Source: Pseudomonas citronellolis (lineage in GTDB: Bacteria; Pseudomonadota; Gammaproteobacteria; Pseudomonadales; Pseudomonadaceae). From it: 41,133 bases of DNA. Positions 32,801 to 41,133 of this stretch are shown here, piece by piece (position 1 is the first letter of the stretch; each line of letters begins with the position of its first letter). The notes under the pieces are model-generated. The model had not been told where the DNA came from, ran no database searches, and was given only the letters and a program-made list of their open reading frames with translations. The position numbers were made by a program, and so were the translations under genes. The stretch lies in NCBI RefSeq assembly GCF_029335315.1, contig NZ_JARJLT010000100.1, positions 1 to 41,133 of the forward strand. Reading direction: 5' to 3'.

Positions 32801-33367
32801 CACAGCCACGCGGCGAGCGGCGTCGAGCTGGGCGACTGGCTCGGCGGGCTGCGGCGCAACGCCGAGGGGCAGTGGGCCAGCGTGCAACTGGTCAGCGGCA
32901 AGCTGCACGAAGGGCGCGGCTACAAGTGGCACAGCCTGCTACGCCCCTGGGTACGTCACCTCGGCCTGCAGCTCTGCGGCGCGCCGGTGCGCAGCCTGCT
33001 GGTCAGCCAGACCGGCACCCTGGAGCTGCCGCCGCTGGCCGCGCAGACCGCCCGCGAGCACCTCGACGGCCTGATCGGCGCCTGGCTCGAAGGCCTGCGC
33101 CGGCCGCTGCCGGTGGCCGCCAAGGCGGCCTTCGCCTGGCTCGGCGCCGGCACCGATGAGGAGCGCGCCGCGCGTGAAGCGGCCAAGCGCTACGACGGCG
33201 GCTTCAACCTGGGCGGCGAGGCGCAGGCCTCGCCGGCGCTGGCGCGGGTCTACCCGGACTTCGCCAGCCTGAACGCCGGCGGCGAATTCGGCGCCTGGGC
33301 CGAGACCCTCTACGGTCCGCTGTACCAACTGCTGCAACGCCGCGACGACGAGGAGCAAGGCCAATGA
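29879..33367 (+). CDS. recC: Exodeoxyribonuclease V gamma chain RecC
   Basis: A 1162-aa subunit of the RecBCD helicase-nuclease, which processes double-strand DNA ends and hands them to RecA. RecC has an inactive helicase/nuclease fold and recognises Chi. Family segments are evident: GLMVIHGNHPEALRDLLVAW, ILVQSNGIAQWLKLALGRD, FQVAHSAQREVEVLHDQLLA, and the C-terminal nuclease-like region. Length is close to the 1122 aa of E. coli RecC. Start: ATG 29879 with GGAG 6 bases upstream; the frame opens 11 codons earlier at ATG 29846 without a ribosome site. It overlaps recB by ATGA, and no ptrA lies between, unlike E. coli. Confidence 0.96.
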   Translation: MSEALSPGLMVIHGNHPEALRDLLVAWMARYPLAPLESETILVQSNGIAQWLKLALGRDVADGGCGITAALDVQLPAQFLWQAYRGALGKDAVPEVSVLDKAPLTWRLMRLLPTLLEREEFHALRRFLADDADLRKRHQLAERLADLFDQYQVYRADWLEDWSEGRDQLRTAGGGLRPLDADERWQAALWRALLDEVGADGLAGSRAGVHRRFLERLREDAPPKGLPRRVVVFGISAMPAQTVEALGALSRVAQVLLCVHNPCRHHWADIVADKDLLRHEYRRQQRRPGVPLQLADDLQHQYAQPLLAAWGKQGRDYINLLDRYDDPESYRNRFGEVSGGRIDLFSDEAPAHLLGQLQDDILELRPLAESRERWPALDPATDRSIRFQVAHSAQREVEVLHDQLLARFDADPTLRPRDVIVMLPDVDAYTPHIQAVFGQLGRDDKRFIPFTLADQGQRGREPLLVALEHLLQLPDSRFAVSEILDLLDVGALRARFGIAEADLPLLQRWIDGAGVRWGLDGEQRETLDLPAAAEANTWRFGLRRMLLGFAVGEGEAFQGIQPYAEIGGLDAAVLGPLAGLLQRLAETCESLATPAAPEQWAKRLEQLLKDFFLTRDEHDELLRQELLNLLERWLETCRHAAFAEPLPLSVVREAWLGGLDAGGLNQRFLAGAVSFCTLMPMRAIPFRLVCLLGMNDGDYPRQQAPLDFDLMRNDYRPGDRSRREDDRYLLLEALLSAREQFYVSWVGKSIRDNSERPPSVLIGQLRDHLAAGWSLPGQPGDGPALLHALTTEHPLQPFSRRYFENLGDGVDGFYTYAREWREVHRDEELAEQDDAPLPALLPEGAIGLRVLGDFLANPVNAFFQQRLKVRFAEEDLIGHDEEPFALDGLQVWKLQFELCERLRPWIENDWQDGELAGRIERQLGRLQGEGRLPLAAFGAFSARELSAPLGELLQRYRDELEHWREAEEGQRELIHSHAASGVELGDWLGGLRRNAEGQWASVQLVSGKLHEGRGYKWHSLLRPWVRHLGLQLCGAPVRSLLVSQTGTLELPPLAAQTAREHLDGLIGAWLEGLRRPLPVAAKAAFAWLGAGTDEERAAREAAKRYDGGFNLGGEAQASPALARVYPDFASLNAGGEFGAWAETLYGPLYQLLQRRDDEEQGQ

Positions 33368-36300
33368 GCCGGGAACTGCGCGCCCTGGAATTCCCCCTGC
33401 ACGGCAGCCGCCTGATCGAGGCCAGCGCCGGCACCGGCAAGACCTTCACCATCGCCCTGCTGTACCTGCGCCTGGTGCTCGACCACGGCGGCGAACTGGC
33501 CTTCGGCCGGCCGCTGAGCCCGCCGGAAATCCTCGTGGTGACCTTCACCGACGCCGCCACCCAGGAGCTGCGCGAGCGCATCCGCGCGCGCCTGGGCGAG
33601 GCCGCCACCTGCTTCGCCGAGCCGGCGCTGGCGCACGACCCGTTGCTGGTCGAGCTGCGCGCCAGCTACCCGGAGGAACGCTGGCCGGGTTGCGCGCGCC
33701 TGCTGCGCCTCGCCGCCGAATGGATGGACGAGGCCGCCGTGTCGACCATCCACAGCTGGTGCTACCGCATGCTCCGCGAGCACGCTTTCGACAGCGGCAG
33801 CCTGTTCACCCAGGACCTGATCACCGACCAGAGCGAGCTGCTCGCCGAAGTGGTGCGCGACTACTGGCGCCGCACCTTCTACCCGCTGCCGCCGCAGGCC
33901 GCCCTGGAAGTGCTGCGCTGCTACGCCTCGCCGGAAGACCTGGCGCGTGCGCTGCAACCGCTGCTGGCGCAACAGGAGGCCGGCTTCCGCTACGCCGACC
34001 AGCCGCTGAGCGCGCCCGATTCGCTGCGCGAGCTGCTGGAACGCACCGGCGACTACTACGCGCGCCTGGACGACCTGCAACAGCGCGCCCGCGACGCCTG
34101 GGCAGCTGACTCCGCGGGCCTGCGCCAGCTGCTGCGCGACCTGCGCCCGCAGCTCAACGGCAACAGCTACCGCAACAAGGACGATGACGCCGTCTTCGAC
34201 GGCTGGCTGCAGGCCCTGGATGCCTGGAGCCTGGGCGGCGAGACGCCGGACAACCTCGGCAAGTTCGGCCAGACGCGGATCAAGGTGAAGGCCAAGACCC
34301 TGGTGCCCGAGCACCCGGCGCTGGGCGCCATCGACGCCTGGGTCGAGGCTGGCGACGCGCAGCCGGACATCGCCCCGCAACTGCTGCTGCACGCCCTGAG
34401 CGAAGTCAGCCGCGCGCTGGAGGCGGAGAAACAGCGCCGCGCCGAACTGGGCTTCGACGACCTGCTGGCGCGCCTCGACCGCGCCCTGGCCGGCCCCGGC
34501 GGCGAGCACCTGGCCGAGCGCATCCGCCAGCAGTTCCCGGTGGCGCTGATCGACGAATTCCAGGACACCGACCCGCTGCAGTACCGCATCTTCGAGCGCA
34601 TCTACCGGATCGCCGACAACCCCCGCGACTGCGGACTCTTCATGATCGGCGACCCCAAGCAGGCGATCTACGCCTTCCGCGGCGCCGACATCCATACCTA
34701 CCTGCGCGCCCGCGCCGCCACCGAGGGCCGCCACTACACCCTGGGCACCAACTACCGCTCGACCGACGCCGTGGTGGCGGCGGTGAACCACTGCTTCGCT
34801 TTCGCCGAAGGCCACGCGCGCGGCGCCTTCCGCTTCGCCGGTGAGGATGGCAACCCGGTGCCGTTCCAGGCGGTGGCCGCCAAGGGCCGCGCCGAACGCC
34901 TGCTGATCGATGGCGCCGAAGCCCCGGCGCTGACCTTCTGGAGCCTGGCCAACGACGGCCAGGTGGTCGGCAGCCGGCTCTACCGCGAGCAACTGGCCGA
35001 GCGCGCCGCCAGCGCCATCCGCACCTGGCTGAGCCTGGCCCAGCAGGGCCGCGCCGGCCTCTACCGCGCCGACGGCACGGGCCGCGCGCTGCGCCCGGCG
35101 GACATCGCCATCCTGGTGCGCGGGCGTGGCGAGGCCGAGGCCATCCGCAGCCAGCTGGCCGAGCGGCGCCTGGCCAGCGTCTACCTGTCCGACCGCGACT
35201 CGGTGTTCGACAGCCCCGAGGCCGGCGACCTGCTGCACTGGCTGCGCGCCTGCGCCGAGCCGGGCAACGACGCGCTGCTGCGGGTCGCCCTGGCCACCCG
35301 CACCCTCGGCCTGGGCTGGCAGACCCTGGAGCGCCTGAACAACGACGAGCGCTACTGGGAACAGCTGCTCATGCGCTTCCGCGACTACCGCAGCCAGTGG
35401 CAGCAGCAGGGCGTGCTGCCGATGCTGCGGCGCCTGCTGGCCGACTTCGAGCTGCCGGCGCGCTTGCTGCGCCGCGCCGACGGCGAGCGCGGCCTGACCA
35501 ACCTGCTGCACCTGGCCGAATGGCTGCAGCGCGAGGCCGCCGAACTGGATGGCGAGCATGCCCTGCTGCGGGTGCTGGCCGAGCAGCTGGCGAGCCCGTC
35601 GAGCGAGGAAATCCTCCGCCTGGAAAGCGACGCCGACCTGATCAAGGTGGTGACCATCCACAAGTCCAAGGGCCTGGAATACCCGCTGGTGCTGCTGCCG
35701 TTCATCTGCAGCTGGCGCGAGCTGGACGGCAAGGGCAGCACCCCGCCGAGCTTCCAGGGCGAGGCGGGCCGGGTGGTCGAACTGGCGCGCGGCAAGGAAC
35801 TGGCCGAGGAGGCCTACAAGCGCGCCAACGACGAACGCCTGAGCGAGGACATGCGCCTGCTCTACGTGGCCCTGACCCGCGCCCGCCACGCCCTGTGGCT
35901 GGGCGTGGCGCCGCTGGTGATGAGCAACAGCAAGAGCCCGGAGCTGCACAAGGGCGCCTTCGGCTACCTGCTCGGCGGCGGCGCGGCCGTCACCCTGGAC
36001 GGCTTCGAGGGCAACCTGCAGGCGCTGGCCGCCGGCTGCCCCGGCATCCATGTCGAGGCGGCGCCGGAGGCGGACGCCAGCGTCTATGACGAAACCCGCG
36101 CCGGCCTGCTCGGCCAGGCCCGCGAGCCGCAGCGGCGGGTGGCGGAGAAGTGGTGGATCGCCAGCTACTCGGCGCTGGCCACCCTCGACCCCGAGGCCGA
36201 CGCCCCCGAGCCGATCAGCGCCGAACAGGCGACCCTGCGCGAGGGCGACGTCGACGCGCCGCTGGCCGAGCTGGCGCAGAGCGCGCCGGCCGCCGGCAGC

Positions 36301-37029
36301 CTGCATGCCTTCCCGCGCGGGCCGAATCCCGGCAGCTTCCTCCACGGCCTGCTGGAATGGGCCGCCGACGAAGGCTTCGGCGCCGTGGCCGAGGCACCGG
36401 AAACCCTGCGCGACCTGCTCGCCCGGCGCTGCCAGCTGCGCGGCTGGGAGGGCTGGATCGATCCGCTGGCGCAATGGCTGCCGGCCTGGCTGAACCTCGA
36501 CTTCGCCCTGGCCGACGCGAGCCCGGTGCGCCTGGCGGGCCTGGCCAGCTACCAGAAGGAAATGGAGTTCTGGTTCGCCGTGAAACCCACCGACAGCGCG
36601 CGCCTGGACGCCAGCGTGCGCCGCCACACCCTGGGCGGCGAGGCGCGCCCGGCGCTGCAGCCGACCCAGCTGGGGGGCATGCTCAAGGGCTTCATCGACC
36701 TGGTCTTCGAACACGAGGGGCGCTACTACGTGGCCGACTACAAGTCCAACTGGCTCGGCTCCGACGCCGCCGCCTACACCCCGGCGGCCGTGCGCGCGGC
36801 GGTGCTGGAGCATCGCTACGACCTGCAATACGCGCTCTACCTGTTCGCCCTGCATCGCCTGCTCAAGGCGCGCCTGGCCGATTACGACTACGACCGCCAC
36901 ATCGGCGGCGCGCTCTACCTGTTCCTGCGCGGCGGCGAGCACGGGGTGTTCCACGAACGCCCGCCGAAGGCGCTGATGGAGGAGCTGGACGCACTGTTCA
37001 GCCGCAACGCCGAGGAGGTGCCGGCATGA
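33364..37029 (+). CDS. recB: Exodeoxyribonuclease V beta chain RecB
   Basis: A 1221-aa 3'-5' superfamily-1 helicase and nuclease. Walker A is ASAGTGKTF (Lys26) and motif II is ALIDEFQDTDPLQY. Motif VI reads LLYVALTRARHALWLG and the motif IV-type segment is LGTNYRSTDAVV. The C-terminal nuclease active site is Asp1112 (GFIDLVFEHEG), Asp1125 and Lys1127 (VADYKSN). It has the same 13- and 2-residue spacing as E. coli D1067/D1080/K1082. Both activities should be intact. Coupled to recC and recD by ATGA overlaps. Confidence 0.97.
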   Translation: MSRELRALEFPLHGSRLIEASAGTGKTFTIALLYLRLVLDHGGELAFGRPLSPPEILVVTFTDAATQELRERIRARLGEAATCFAEPALAHDPLLVELRASYPEERWPGCARLLRLAAEWMDEAAVSTIHSWCYRMLREHAFDSGSLFTQDLITDQSELLAEVVRDYWRRTFYPLPPQAALEVLRCYASPEDLARALQPLLAQQEAGFRYADQPLSAPDSLRELLERTGDYYARLDDLQQRARDAWAADSAGLRQLLRDLRPQLNGNSYRNKDDDAVFDGWLQALDAWSLGGETPDNLGKFGQTRIKVKAKTLVPEHPALGAIDAWVEAGDAQPDIAPQLLLHALSEVSRALEAEKQRRAELGFDDLLARLDRALAGPGGEHLAERIRQQFPVALIDEFQDTDPLQYRIFERIYRIADNPRDCGLFMIGDPKQAIYAFRGADIHTYLRARAATEGRHYTLGTNYRSTDAVVAAVNHCFAFAEGHARGAFRFAGEDGNPVPFQAVAAKGRAERLLIDGAEAPALTFWSLANDGQVVGSRLYREQLAERAASAIRTWLSLAQQGRAGLYRADGTGRALRPADIAILVRGRGEAEAIRSQLAERRLASVYLSDRDSVFDSPEAGDLLHWLRACAEPGNDALLRVALATRTLGLGWQTLERLNNDERYWEQLLMRFRDYRSQWQQQGVLPMLRRLLADFELPARLLRRADGERGLTNLLHLAEWLQREAAELDGEHALLRVLAEQLASPSSEEILRLESDADLIKVVTIHKSKGLEYPLVLLPFICSWRELDGKGSTPPSFQGEAGRVVELARGKELAEEAYKRANDERLSEDMRLLYVALTRARHALWLGVAPLVMSNSKSPELHKGAFGYLLGGGAAVTLDGFEGNLQALAAGCPGIHVEAAPEADASVYDETRAGLLGQAREPQRRVAEKWWIASYSALATLDPEADAPEPISAEQATLREGDVDAPLAELAQSAPAAGSLHAFPRGPNPGSFLHGLLEWAADEGFGAVAEAPETLRDLLARRCQLRGWEGWIDPLAQWLPAWLNLDFALADASPVRLAGLASYQKEMEFWFAVKPTDSARLDASVRRHTLGGEARPALQPTQLGGMLKGFIDLVFEHEGRYYVADYKSNWLGSDAAAYTPAAVRAAVLEHRYDLQYALYLFALHRLLKARLADYDYDRHIGGALYLFLRGGEHGVFHERPPKALMEELDALFSRNAEEVPA

Positions 37030-39065
37030 CCCGCGAAGCACTGCTCGAACTCCTTGGCCAGTGGGCCGGCCGTGGCTGGCTGCGCGAGCTGGACCGCGCC
37101 TTCGCCGCCTTCCTGCTGGAGCAGGCGCCCGACGCCGAGCCGCTGCTGGTGCTGGCGGCGGCCCTGGCCAGCCACCAGTTGGGGCGCGGCCACGTGTGCC
37201 TGGACCTGGCGGCGACCCTGGCCGACAGCCGCTTCGCCCTGTCGCTGCCGCCGGACGGCGAGCTGGAAGGCGAGCCGCTGACCCTGCCCGGCGAACTGCT
37301 CGACGGCCTCGACCTGGCCGGCTGGCGCGCCGCGCTGGACGATCCGCGCCTGGTCGGCGCCGGCCCCGGCGCCACGCCGCTGGTGCTGGCCGGCTCGCGC
37401 CTGTACCTGCGCCGCTACTGGCAGTACGAACGCGAAGTGCGCGCCGGCATCGACCAGCGCCTGGCGCGCGGCGAGGCCCTGCGCGCGGCGCTGCCGACCG
37501 AGGCCCTGCGCCAGGCCCTGGACGCGCTCTTCCCGAAACAGGCCAACGCCCCGGCGGACTGGCAGAAGCTCGCCTGCGCCCTGGCCGCCGGCAACGCCTT
37601 CGGCATCGTCACCGGCGGCCCCGGCACCGGCAAGACCACCACCGTGGTGCGCCTCCTGGCGCTGCTGCAGAGCCTCGCCCTGGGAAGCGCCGAGGCGCGC
37701 CCGCTGCGCATCCGCCTGGCCGCGCCCACCGGCAAGGCGGCGGCGCGGCTCAACGAATCCATCGCCAACGCCGTGGACCGCCTGGACCTCGACGCCTTCG
37801 CCAACGGCGAGGAAGTGCGCAAGCAGGTGCCCAAGGAAGTCACCACCCTGCATCGCCTGCTCGGCAGCCGTCCGGACAGCCGGCAGTTCCGCCACCACCC
37901 CGGCAACCCCCTGGCGCTGGACCTGCTGGTGGTCGACGAAGCCTCGATGGTCGACCTGGAAATGATGGCCGCGCTGCTCGGCGCGCTGCCGGCCAAGGCG
38001 CGGCTGATCCTGCTCGGCGACAAGGACCAGCTGGCCTCGGTGGAAGCCGGCGCGGTGCTCGGCGAGCTGTGCAGCCGCGCCCGCGAAGGCCACTACAGCC
38101 CGGCCACCCGCGACTGGCTGGAAGCCGTCAGCGGCGAGCGCGTCGACCCGGCGCTGCTCGACCCGCAAGGGCTGGCGCTGGACCAGGCGGTGGCCATGTT
38201 GCGCCACAGCCACCGCTTCAGCGCGGCCAGCGGCATCGGCCAGCTGGCCGAGGCGATCAACGCCGGCGACGTCGCCGCCACCCGCGAAGTCTGGGAGCGC
38301 GGCTACCCCGACCTGGCCCGCCTGGCCCTGGACGCCCGCGACACGCGCAGCCTGCGCGAGCTGGTGGTGGAGGGCGGTGGCCGCTACTTCCTCAACGCCG
38401 GCGGCCGCGCCGGCGTGGCGCCGCCGCTGGGCTATCGCCACTACCTGGAGCTGCTGCGCGCGCGACGGCCAGGGCTGGACGCCACGCAAGAGACCTTCGA
38501 CGCCTGGGCCAAGGCGGTGCTCGATGCCCACGGCCAGTTCCAGGTGCTCTGCGCGCTGCGTCGCGGCCCCTGGGGCGTGGAAGGGCTGAACCTGCGCATC
38601 GCCGAACTGCTGCAGGGCGAAGGCCTGCTGCAAGTGCACGGCGCCTGGTACCTCGGCCGGCCGCTGCTGGTGACGCGCAACGACTACGGCCTGGGCCTGA
38701 TGAATGGCGATATCGGCATCACCCTGGCGCTGCCCCGCGACGAGGGCGGCGAGCGCAGCTGGGCGCTGCGGGTGGCCTTCGCCGACGGTCGCGGCGGCAT
38801 CAAGTGGGTGCTGCCCAGCCGCCTGCAGGCGGTGGAGACGGTGTTCGCCATGACCGTGCACAAGTCCCAGGGCTCGGAGTTCACCCACGCCGCCCTGGTG
38901 CTGCCCGACGCGCTCAACCCGATCCTCACCCGCGAGCTGGTCTACACCGGCATCACCCGCGCGCGAAGCTGGTTCAGCCTGGCCAGCGCCGGGCGCGGCC
39001 AGTGGGTGCTGGAGGCGGCCATCGAGCGCCGCGTGCAGCGCGCCAGCGGCCTGCTGGAGGCATGA
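37026..39065 (+). CDS. recD: Exodeoxyribonuclease V alpha chain RecD
   Basis: A 679-aa 5'-3' superfamily-1 helicase, the fast motor of RecBCD. Walker A is TGGPGTGKTTTVVRLL (Lys203) and motif Ia is LAAPTGKAAARLNESI. Walker B is LLVVDEASMVDLEMM and motif III is LILLGDKDQLASVEAGAVLG. The C-terminal motifs are AMTVHKSQGSEFTHAALVLP and LVYTGITRARSW. It is longer than E. coli RecD (608 aa) mainly in the N-terminal RecB-binding part and around residues 430-500. Last gene of the operon. No U-rich terminator was seen in the 57 bases before the next gene. Confidence 0.96.
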   Translation: MTREALLELLGQWAGRGWLRELDRAFAAFLLEQAPDAEPLLVLAAALASHQLGRGHVCLDLAATLADSRFALSLPPDGELEGEPLTLPGELLDGLDLAGWRAALDDPRLVGAGPGATPLVLAGSRLYLRRYWQYEREVRAGIDQRLARGEALRAALPTEALRQALDALFPKQANAPADWQKLACALAAGNAFGIVTGGPGTGKTTTVVRLLALLQSLALGSAEARPLRIRLAAPTGKAAARLNESIANAVDRLDLDAFANGEEVRKQVPKEVTTLHRLLGSRPDSRQFRHHPGNPLALDLLVVDEASMVDLEMMAALLGALPAKARLILLGDKDQLASVEAGAVLGELCSRAREGHYSPATRDWLEAVSGERVDPALLDPQGLALDQAVAMLRHSHRFSAASGIGQLAEAINAGDVAATREVWERGYPDLARLALDARDTRSLRELVVEGGGRYFLNAGGRAGVAPPLGYRHYLELLRARRPGLDATQETFDAWAKAVLDAHGQFQVLCALRRGPWGVEGLNLRIAELLQGEGLLQVHGAWYLGRPLLVTRNDYGLGLMNGDIGITLALPRDEGGERSWALRVAFADGRGGIKWVLPSRLQAVETVFAMTVHKSQGSEFTHAALVLPDALNPILTRELVYTGITRARSWFSLASAGRGQWVLEAAIERRVQRASGLLEA

Positions 39066-39122
39066 GGGCACTATGAGAATCGTCTGATAGTGGCGTAGGG
39101 GGGCGGGCTTCAGTCTTGAGCC

Positions 39123-41133
39123 ATGAGGCTTGAGAATTTCCTGCACGTGCCCGACACCCCCAGTGCCGCCCTGCGGTTGCTGCGCCTGCTCGGCGCGGCG
39201 CTGCTGCTGTGCCTGTTGTGCAGCCTGGCGTTCGCCCTGAGCCTGGCCTTCAACCACCAGGTTTCGCTGAGCCGTCGCGCGATGAATGCGGCCATGTACG
39301 AGGCGCAGGCCTACCTGGGCCAGCGCGAATCGCTGCTCGAACACCTCGGCCGCGGGCTCCTGCCGCTGGCGGCGCGGCCGGCGCTGGAGCAGACGCTGAT
39401 TCTCGCCCGCGCGACGCCGGGCCCCGCGCTGCTGCCGCTGGGCGATGGCCGCCAGGGCCTGCTGCTGTCGCCGCGGGATTTCGCCGAACTGCGCGAGCGA
39501 CGCCTGGGACTGCTGCTCATCGGCCCCGGTGGGCCGGGCGATGTGCAGCGTCTGAACGCCTCCGGCGGCCCCGAGGCGCCGCTGCCGGCCGGGGTCCTGC
39601 GGGCCCTGCGCCAGGCCGGGACGGACGGGGGCGTGCGCTGGCTGGCCGACCCCGCCGACCCTCAGCGGCGGCTGTTCCTGCTGCAGCGCGTCGGCGACGC
39701 CGACAACTGGCTGGGCCTGGAGATTTGCGGCGCCGACCTGGACGCGGCACTGCGCCGGCCCGAGGCCGGCGACTACCTGTTGCTCGACCGCCAGGGGATC
39801 CCGGTGCTCGGCGACTGGCATGGCGCAACGGCGCTGGCCTCCCTGCGTGGCCAGGGGGAGGGCGACGGCTTCGACTTCGCCAGCGACGGCCTGCTGCCGC
39901 AGTGCGTGTTGCTGCGCAAGCACCTGGGAGCGGCGCGCTGGGAACTGGTCTACTGCCTGGGGCTCGGCCGCCTGCTCGCCGAGCTCTGGCCGCTGCCGCT
40001 GGCGGCGCTGGCCATCCTGCTGGTGGTGGGGCTGCTCCTGCGGCGCCTGGAACGGCGCTTCGAACGCCGGCTGATCCGCCCGGCCCGACGGCGCCTGGCC
40101 GCGCTGCGGGAAAGCGAGGCGTTCTCCCGCGCGGTGATCCAGGCCTCGCCGGTGGCGCTCTGCGTGCTGCGCCGGCTCGACGCTTCGGTGGTCCTGCAGA
40201 ACCCCCAGGCGCGGCGCTGGCTGGGTGGCGGCCGGATGATCGCGCGCCACGGCGAGCGCTGGATCGCCCGGGCCTTCGGCGGAGACGGCGGCGCGGCCTG
40301 CGAGGAGCTGGCCAGCGACCAGGGGCGTTACCTGCAACTGAGCTACACGCCGACCCGCTACAAGGGCGAGGACGTGCTGTTCTGCGCCTTCAGCGACATC
40401 AGTGCGCGGACGCGCGCGGAAGCCGAGCTGGCCCGCGCCAAGCGCCTGGCCGACGCCGCCAACCAGGCCAAGACGGTGTTCCTGGCGACCATGAGCCACG
40501 AGATCCGCACACCGCTGTACGGCGTGCTGGGCACCCTCGAACTGCTCGAGCGGACGCGCCTGGACGCGCAGCAGAGCGCCTACCTGGAAACCATCCAGCG
40601 CTCCTCGGGCATCCTCCTGCGGCTGATCAGCGACGTGCTCGATGTGTCCAGGATCGAGGCCGGGCAGCTGCTGCTGGAGCTGGTCGAGTTCTCGCCGCTG
40701 GAGCTGACCGAGGAAGTGCTGCAGACCTTCGCCGCCGCCGCGCGGGCCAAGGGCCTGCAACTCTTCGCCTGCATCGACTCGCGCCTGCCGGCGCTGGCGC
40801 GCGGCGACGCGGTACGTATCCGCCAGGTGCTCGGCAACCTGCTGAGCAACGCGATCAAGTTCACCGACAACGGCCGCATCCTCCTGCGCCTGCGCGTGCA
40901 AACCCGGGAGGGCGCGCGCCTGTGGCTGCTCTGGCAGGTGCTCGACAGCGGCATCGGCATCGGCAGCGAAGACCAGCGGCGCTTGTTCGAGCCCTTCTAC
41001 CAGGTTGGCGGCAGCGCGCGGCGGGTCGGCGGCACCGGCCTCGGTCTGTCGATCTGCCAGCGCCTGACGCGCTTGATGCATGGGCGCCTGAGCCTGGTCA
41101 GCGAGCTCGGCCTGGGCAGCAGCTTCACCCTCA
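39123..41133 (+). CDS. RcsC-like hybrid sensor kinase, truncated by window end
   Basis: About 670 codons are visible. TM1 is at about residues 17-42 ([20 protein letters not shown]), then a periplasmic domain (about 43-285), TM2 at about 288-308 ([16 protein letters not shown]), a PAS-like region (about 335-430), HisKA with His459 ([20 protein letters not shown]) and HATPase_c ([33 protein letters not shown]). The stretch [39 protein letters not shown] and the YGVLG...LLE kinase region parallel E. coli RcsC closely. This predicts a receiver and Hpt or partner beyond the edge. The start at ATG 39123 lacks a strong ribosome site. P. aeruginosa has RcsC/PvrS-type kinases controlling fimbriae; equivalence is inference. 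Confidence 0.88.
   Translation, partial: MRLENFLHVPDTPSAALRLLRLLGAALLLCLLCSLAFALSLAFNHQVSLSRRAMNAAMYEAQAYLGQRESLLEHLGRGLLPLAARPALEQTLILARATPGPALLPLGDGRQGLLLSPRDFAELRERRLGLLLIGPGGPGDVQRLNASGGPEAPLPAGVLRALRQAGTDGGVRWLADPADPQRRLFLLQRVGDADNWLGLEICGADLDAALRRPEAGDYLLLDRQGIPVLGDWHGATALASLRGQGEGDGFDFASDGLLPQCVLLRKHLGAARWELVYCLGLGRLLAELWPLPLAALAILLVVGLLLRRLERRFERRLIRPARRRLAALRESEAFSRAVIQASPVALCVLRRLDASVVLQNPQARRWLGGGRMIARHGERWIARAFGGDGGAACEELASDQGRYLQLSYTPTRYKGEDVLFCAFSDISARTRAEAELARAKRLADAANQAKTVFLATMSHEIRTPLYGVLGTLELLERTRLDAQQSAYLETIQRSSGILLRLISDVLDVSRIEAGQLLLELVEFSPLELTEEVLQTFAAAARAKGLQLFACIDSRLPALARGDAVRIRQVLGNLLSNAIKFTDNGRILLRLRVQTREGARLWLLWQVLDSGIGIGSEDQRRLFEPFYQVGGSARRVGGTGLGLSICQRLTRLMHGRLSLVSELGLGSSFTL

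Noticed and set aside
37026..39065. Horizontal acquisition of recBCD
   Set aside because: Base composition and codon use match neighbours, catalytic residues are intact, and recC-recB-recD order is the normal Pseudomonas one.
29378..41081. Very long antisense open frames opposite recC, recB, recD and the kinase (more than 1100 codons each)
   Set aside because: They mirror codon usage of the high-GC sense genes, have low-complexity Gln/Ala/Arg/His composition and no domain; they are shadows.

Overview
The window looks like chromosome of a high-GC Pseudomonas of the P. aeruginosa group. The gene order pctA/pctC, flp-rcpC-rcpA-tadZABCD-(small gene)-tadG, pprB, fppA, tadF, pprA, Pit transporter, and later recC-recB-recD matches what I recall of P. 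aeruginosa PAO1. Several accessory genes and the last gene do not fit that order as I remember it, so I infer a relative (P. nitroreducens/citronellolis type) rather than P. aeruginosa itself. No rRNA, tRNA, CRISPR array or prophage was seen.

Layout. 1-3557: two minus-strand amino-acid chemoreceptors, a PctA-like one cut by the left edge and a complete PctC-like one. FliA-type promoters and a REP doublet/terminator lie between and upstream of them. 3748-18566: a complete Tad/Flp type IVb pilus locus. flp diverges from the rcpC-to-tadG operon. The PprA/PprB two-component system and the FppA prepilin peptidase are embedded downstream, with tadF-pprA transcribed away from fppA-pprB. 18618-21023: phosphate-themed genes (Pit transporter, PsiF-repeat protein) and a 73-aa unknown. 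21094-21556: repeats and a tiny two-gene overlapping unit (44 + 32 aa). 21679-25531: RluA-family pseudouridine synthase, a divergent DmeF/DmeR-type metal efflux pair, DUF2789 and an MFS exporter. 25563-29619: LysR regulator, a 198-bp MITE-like element, an HPP-CBS membrane protein, and a divergent GST/LysR pair. 29879-39065: recC-recB-recD with ATGA overlaps. 39123-end: an RcsC-like hybrid sensor kinase truncated by the right edge.

How the parts work together. PprA (kinase) and PprB (LuxR-type regulator) are known in P. aeruginosa to switch on Flp pilus genes. FppA processes the Flp prepilin and the TadF pseudopilin. RcpA/RcpC form the outer-membrane channel, TadA/B/C the motor and platform, TadZ the polar localiser and TadD the lipoprotein assembly factor. 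Upstream regions of flp, rcpC and fppA share a CATTTG-centred motif that could coordinate them. The chemoreceptors carry flagellar sigma-28 promoters and so belong to the motility regulon, next to genes for sessile attachment.

The most notable unexplained items are: the MITE-like element whose two ends overlap the stop codons of two convergent genes; the overlapping 44/32-aa micro-operon; the shared tad promoter motif; and the Ala-for-Gly replacements in both the prepilin cleavage site and the peptidase active-site motif.
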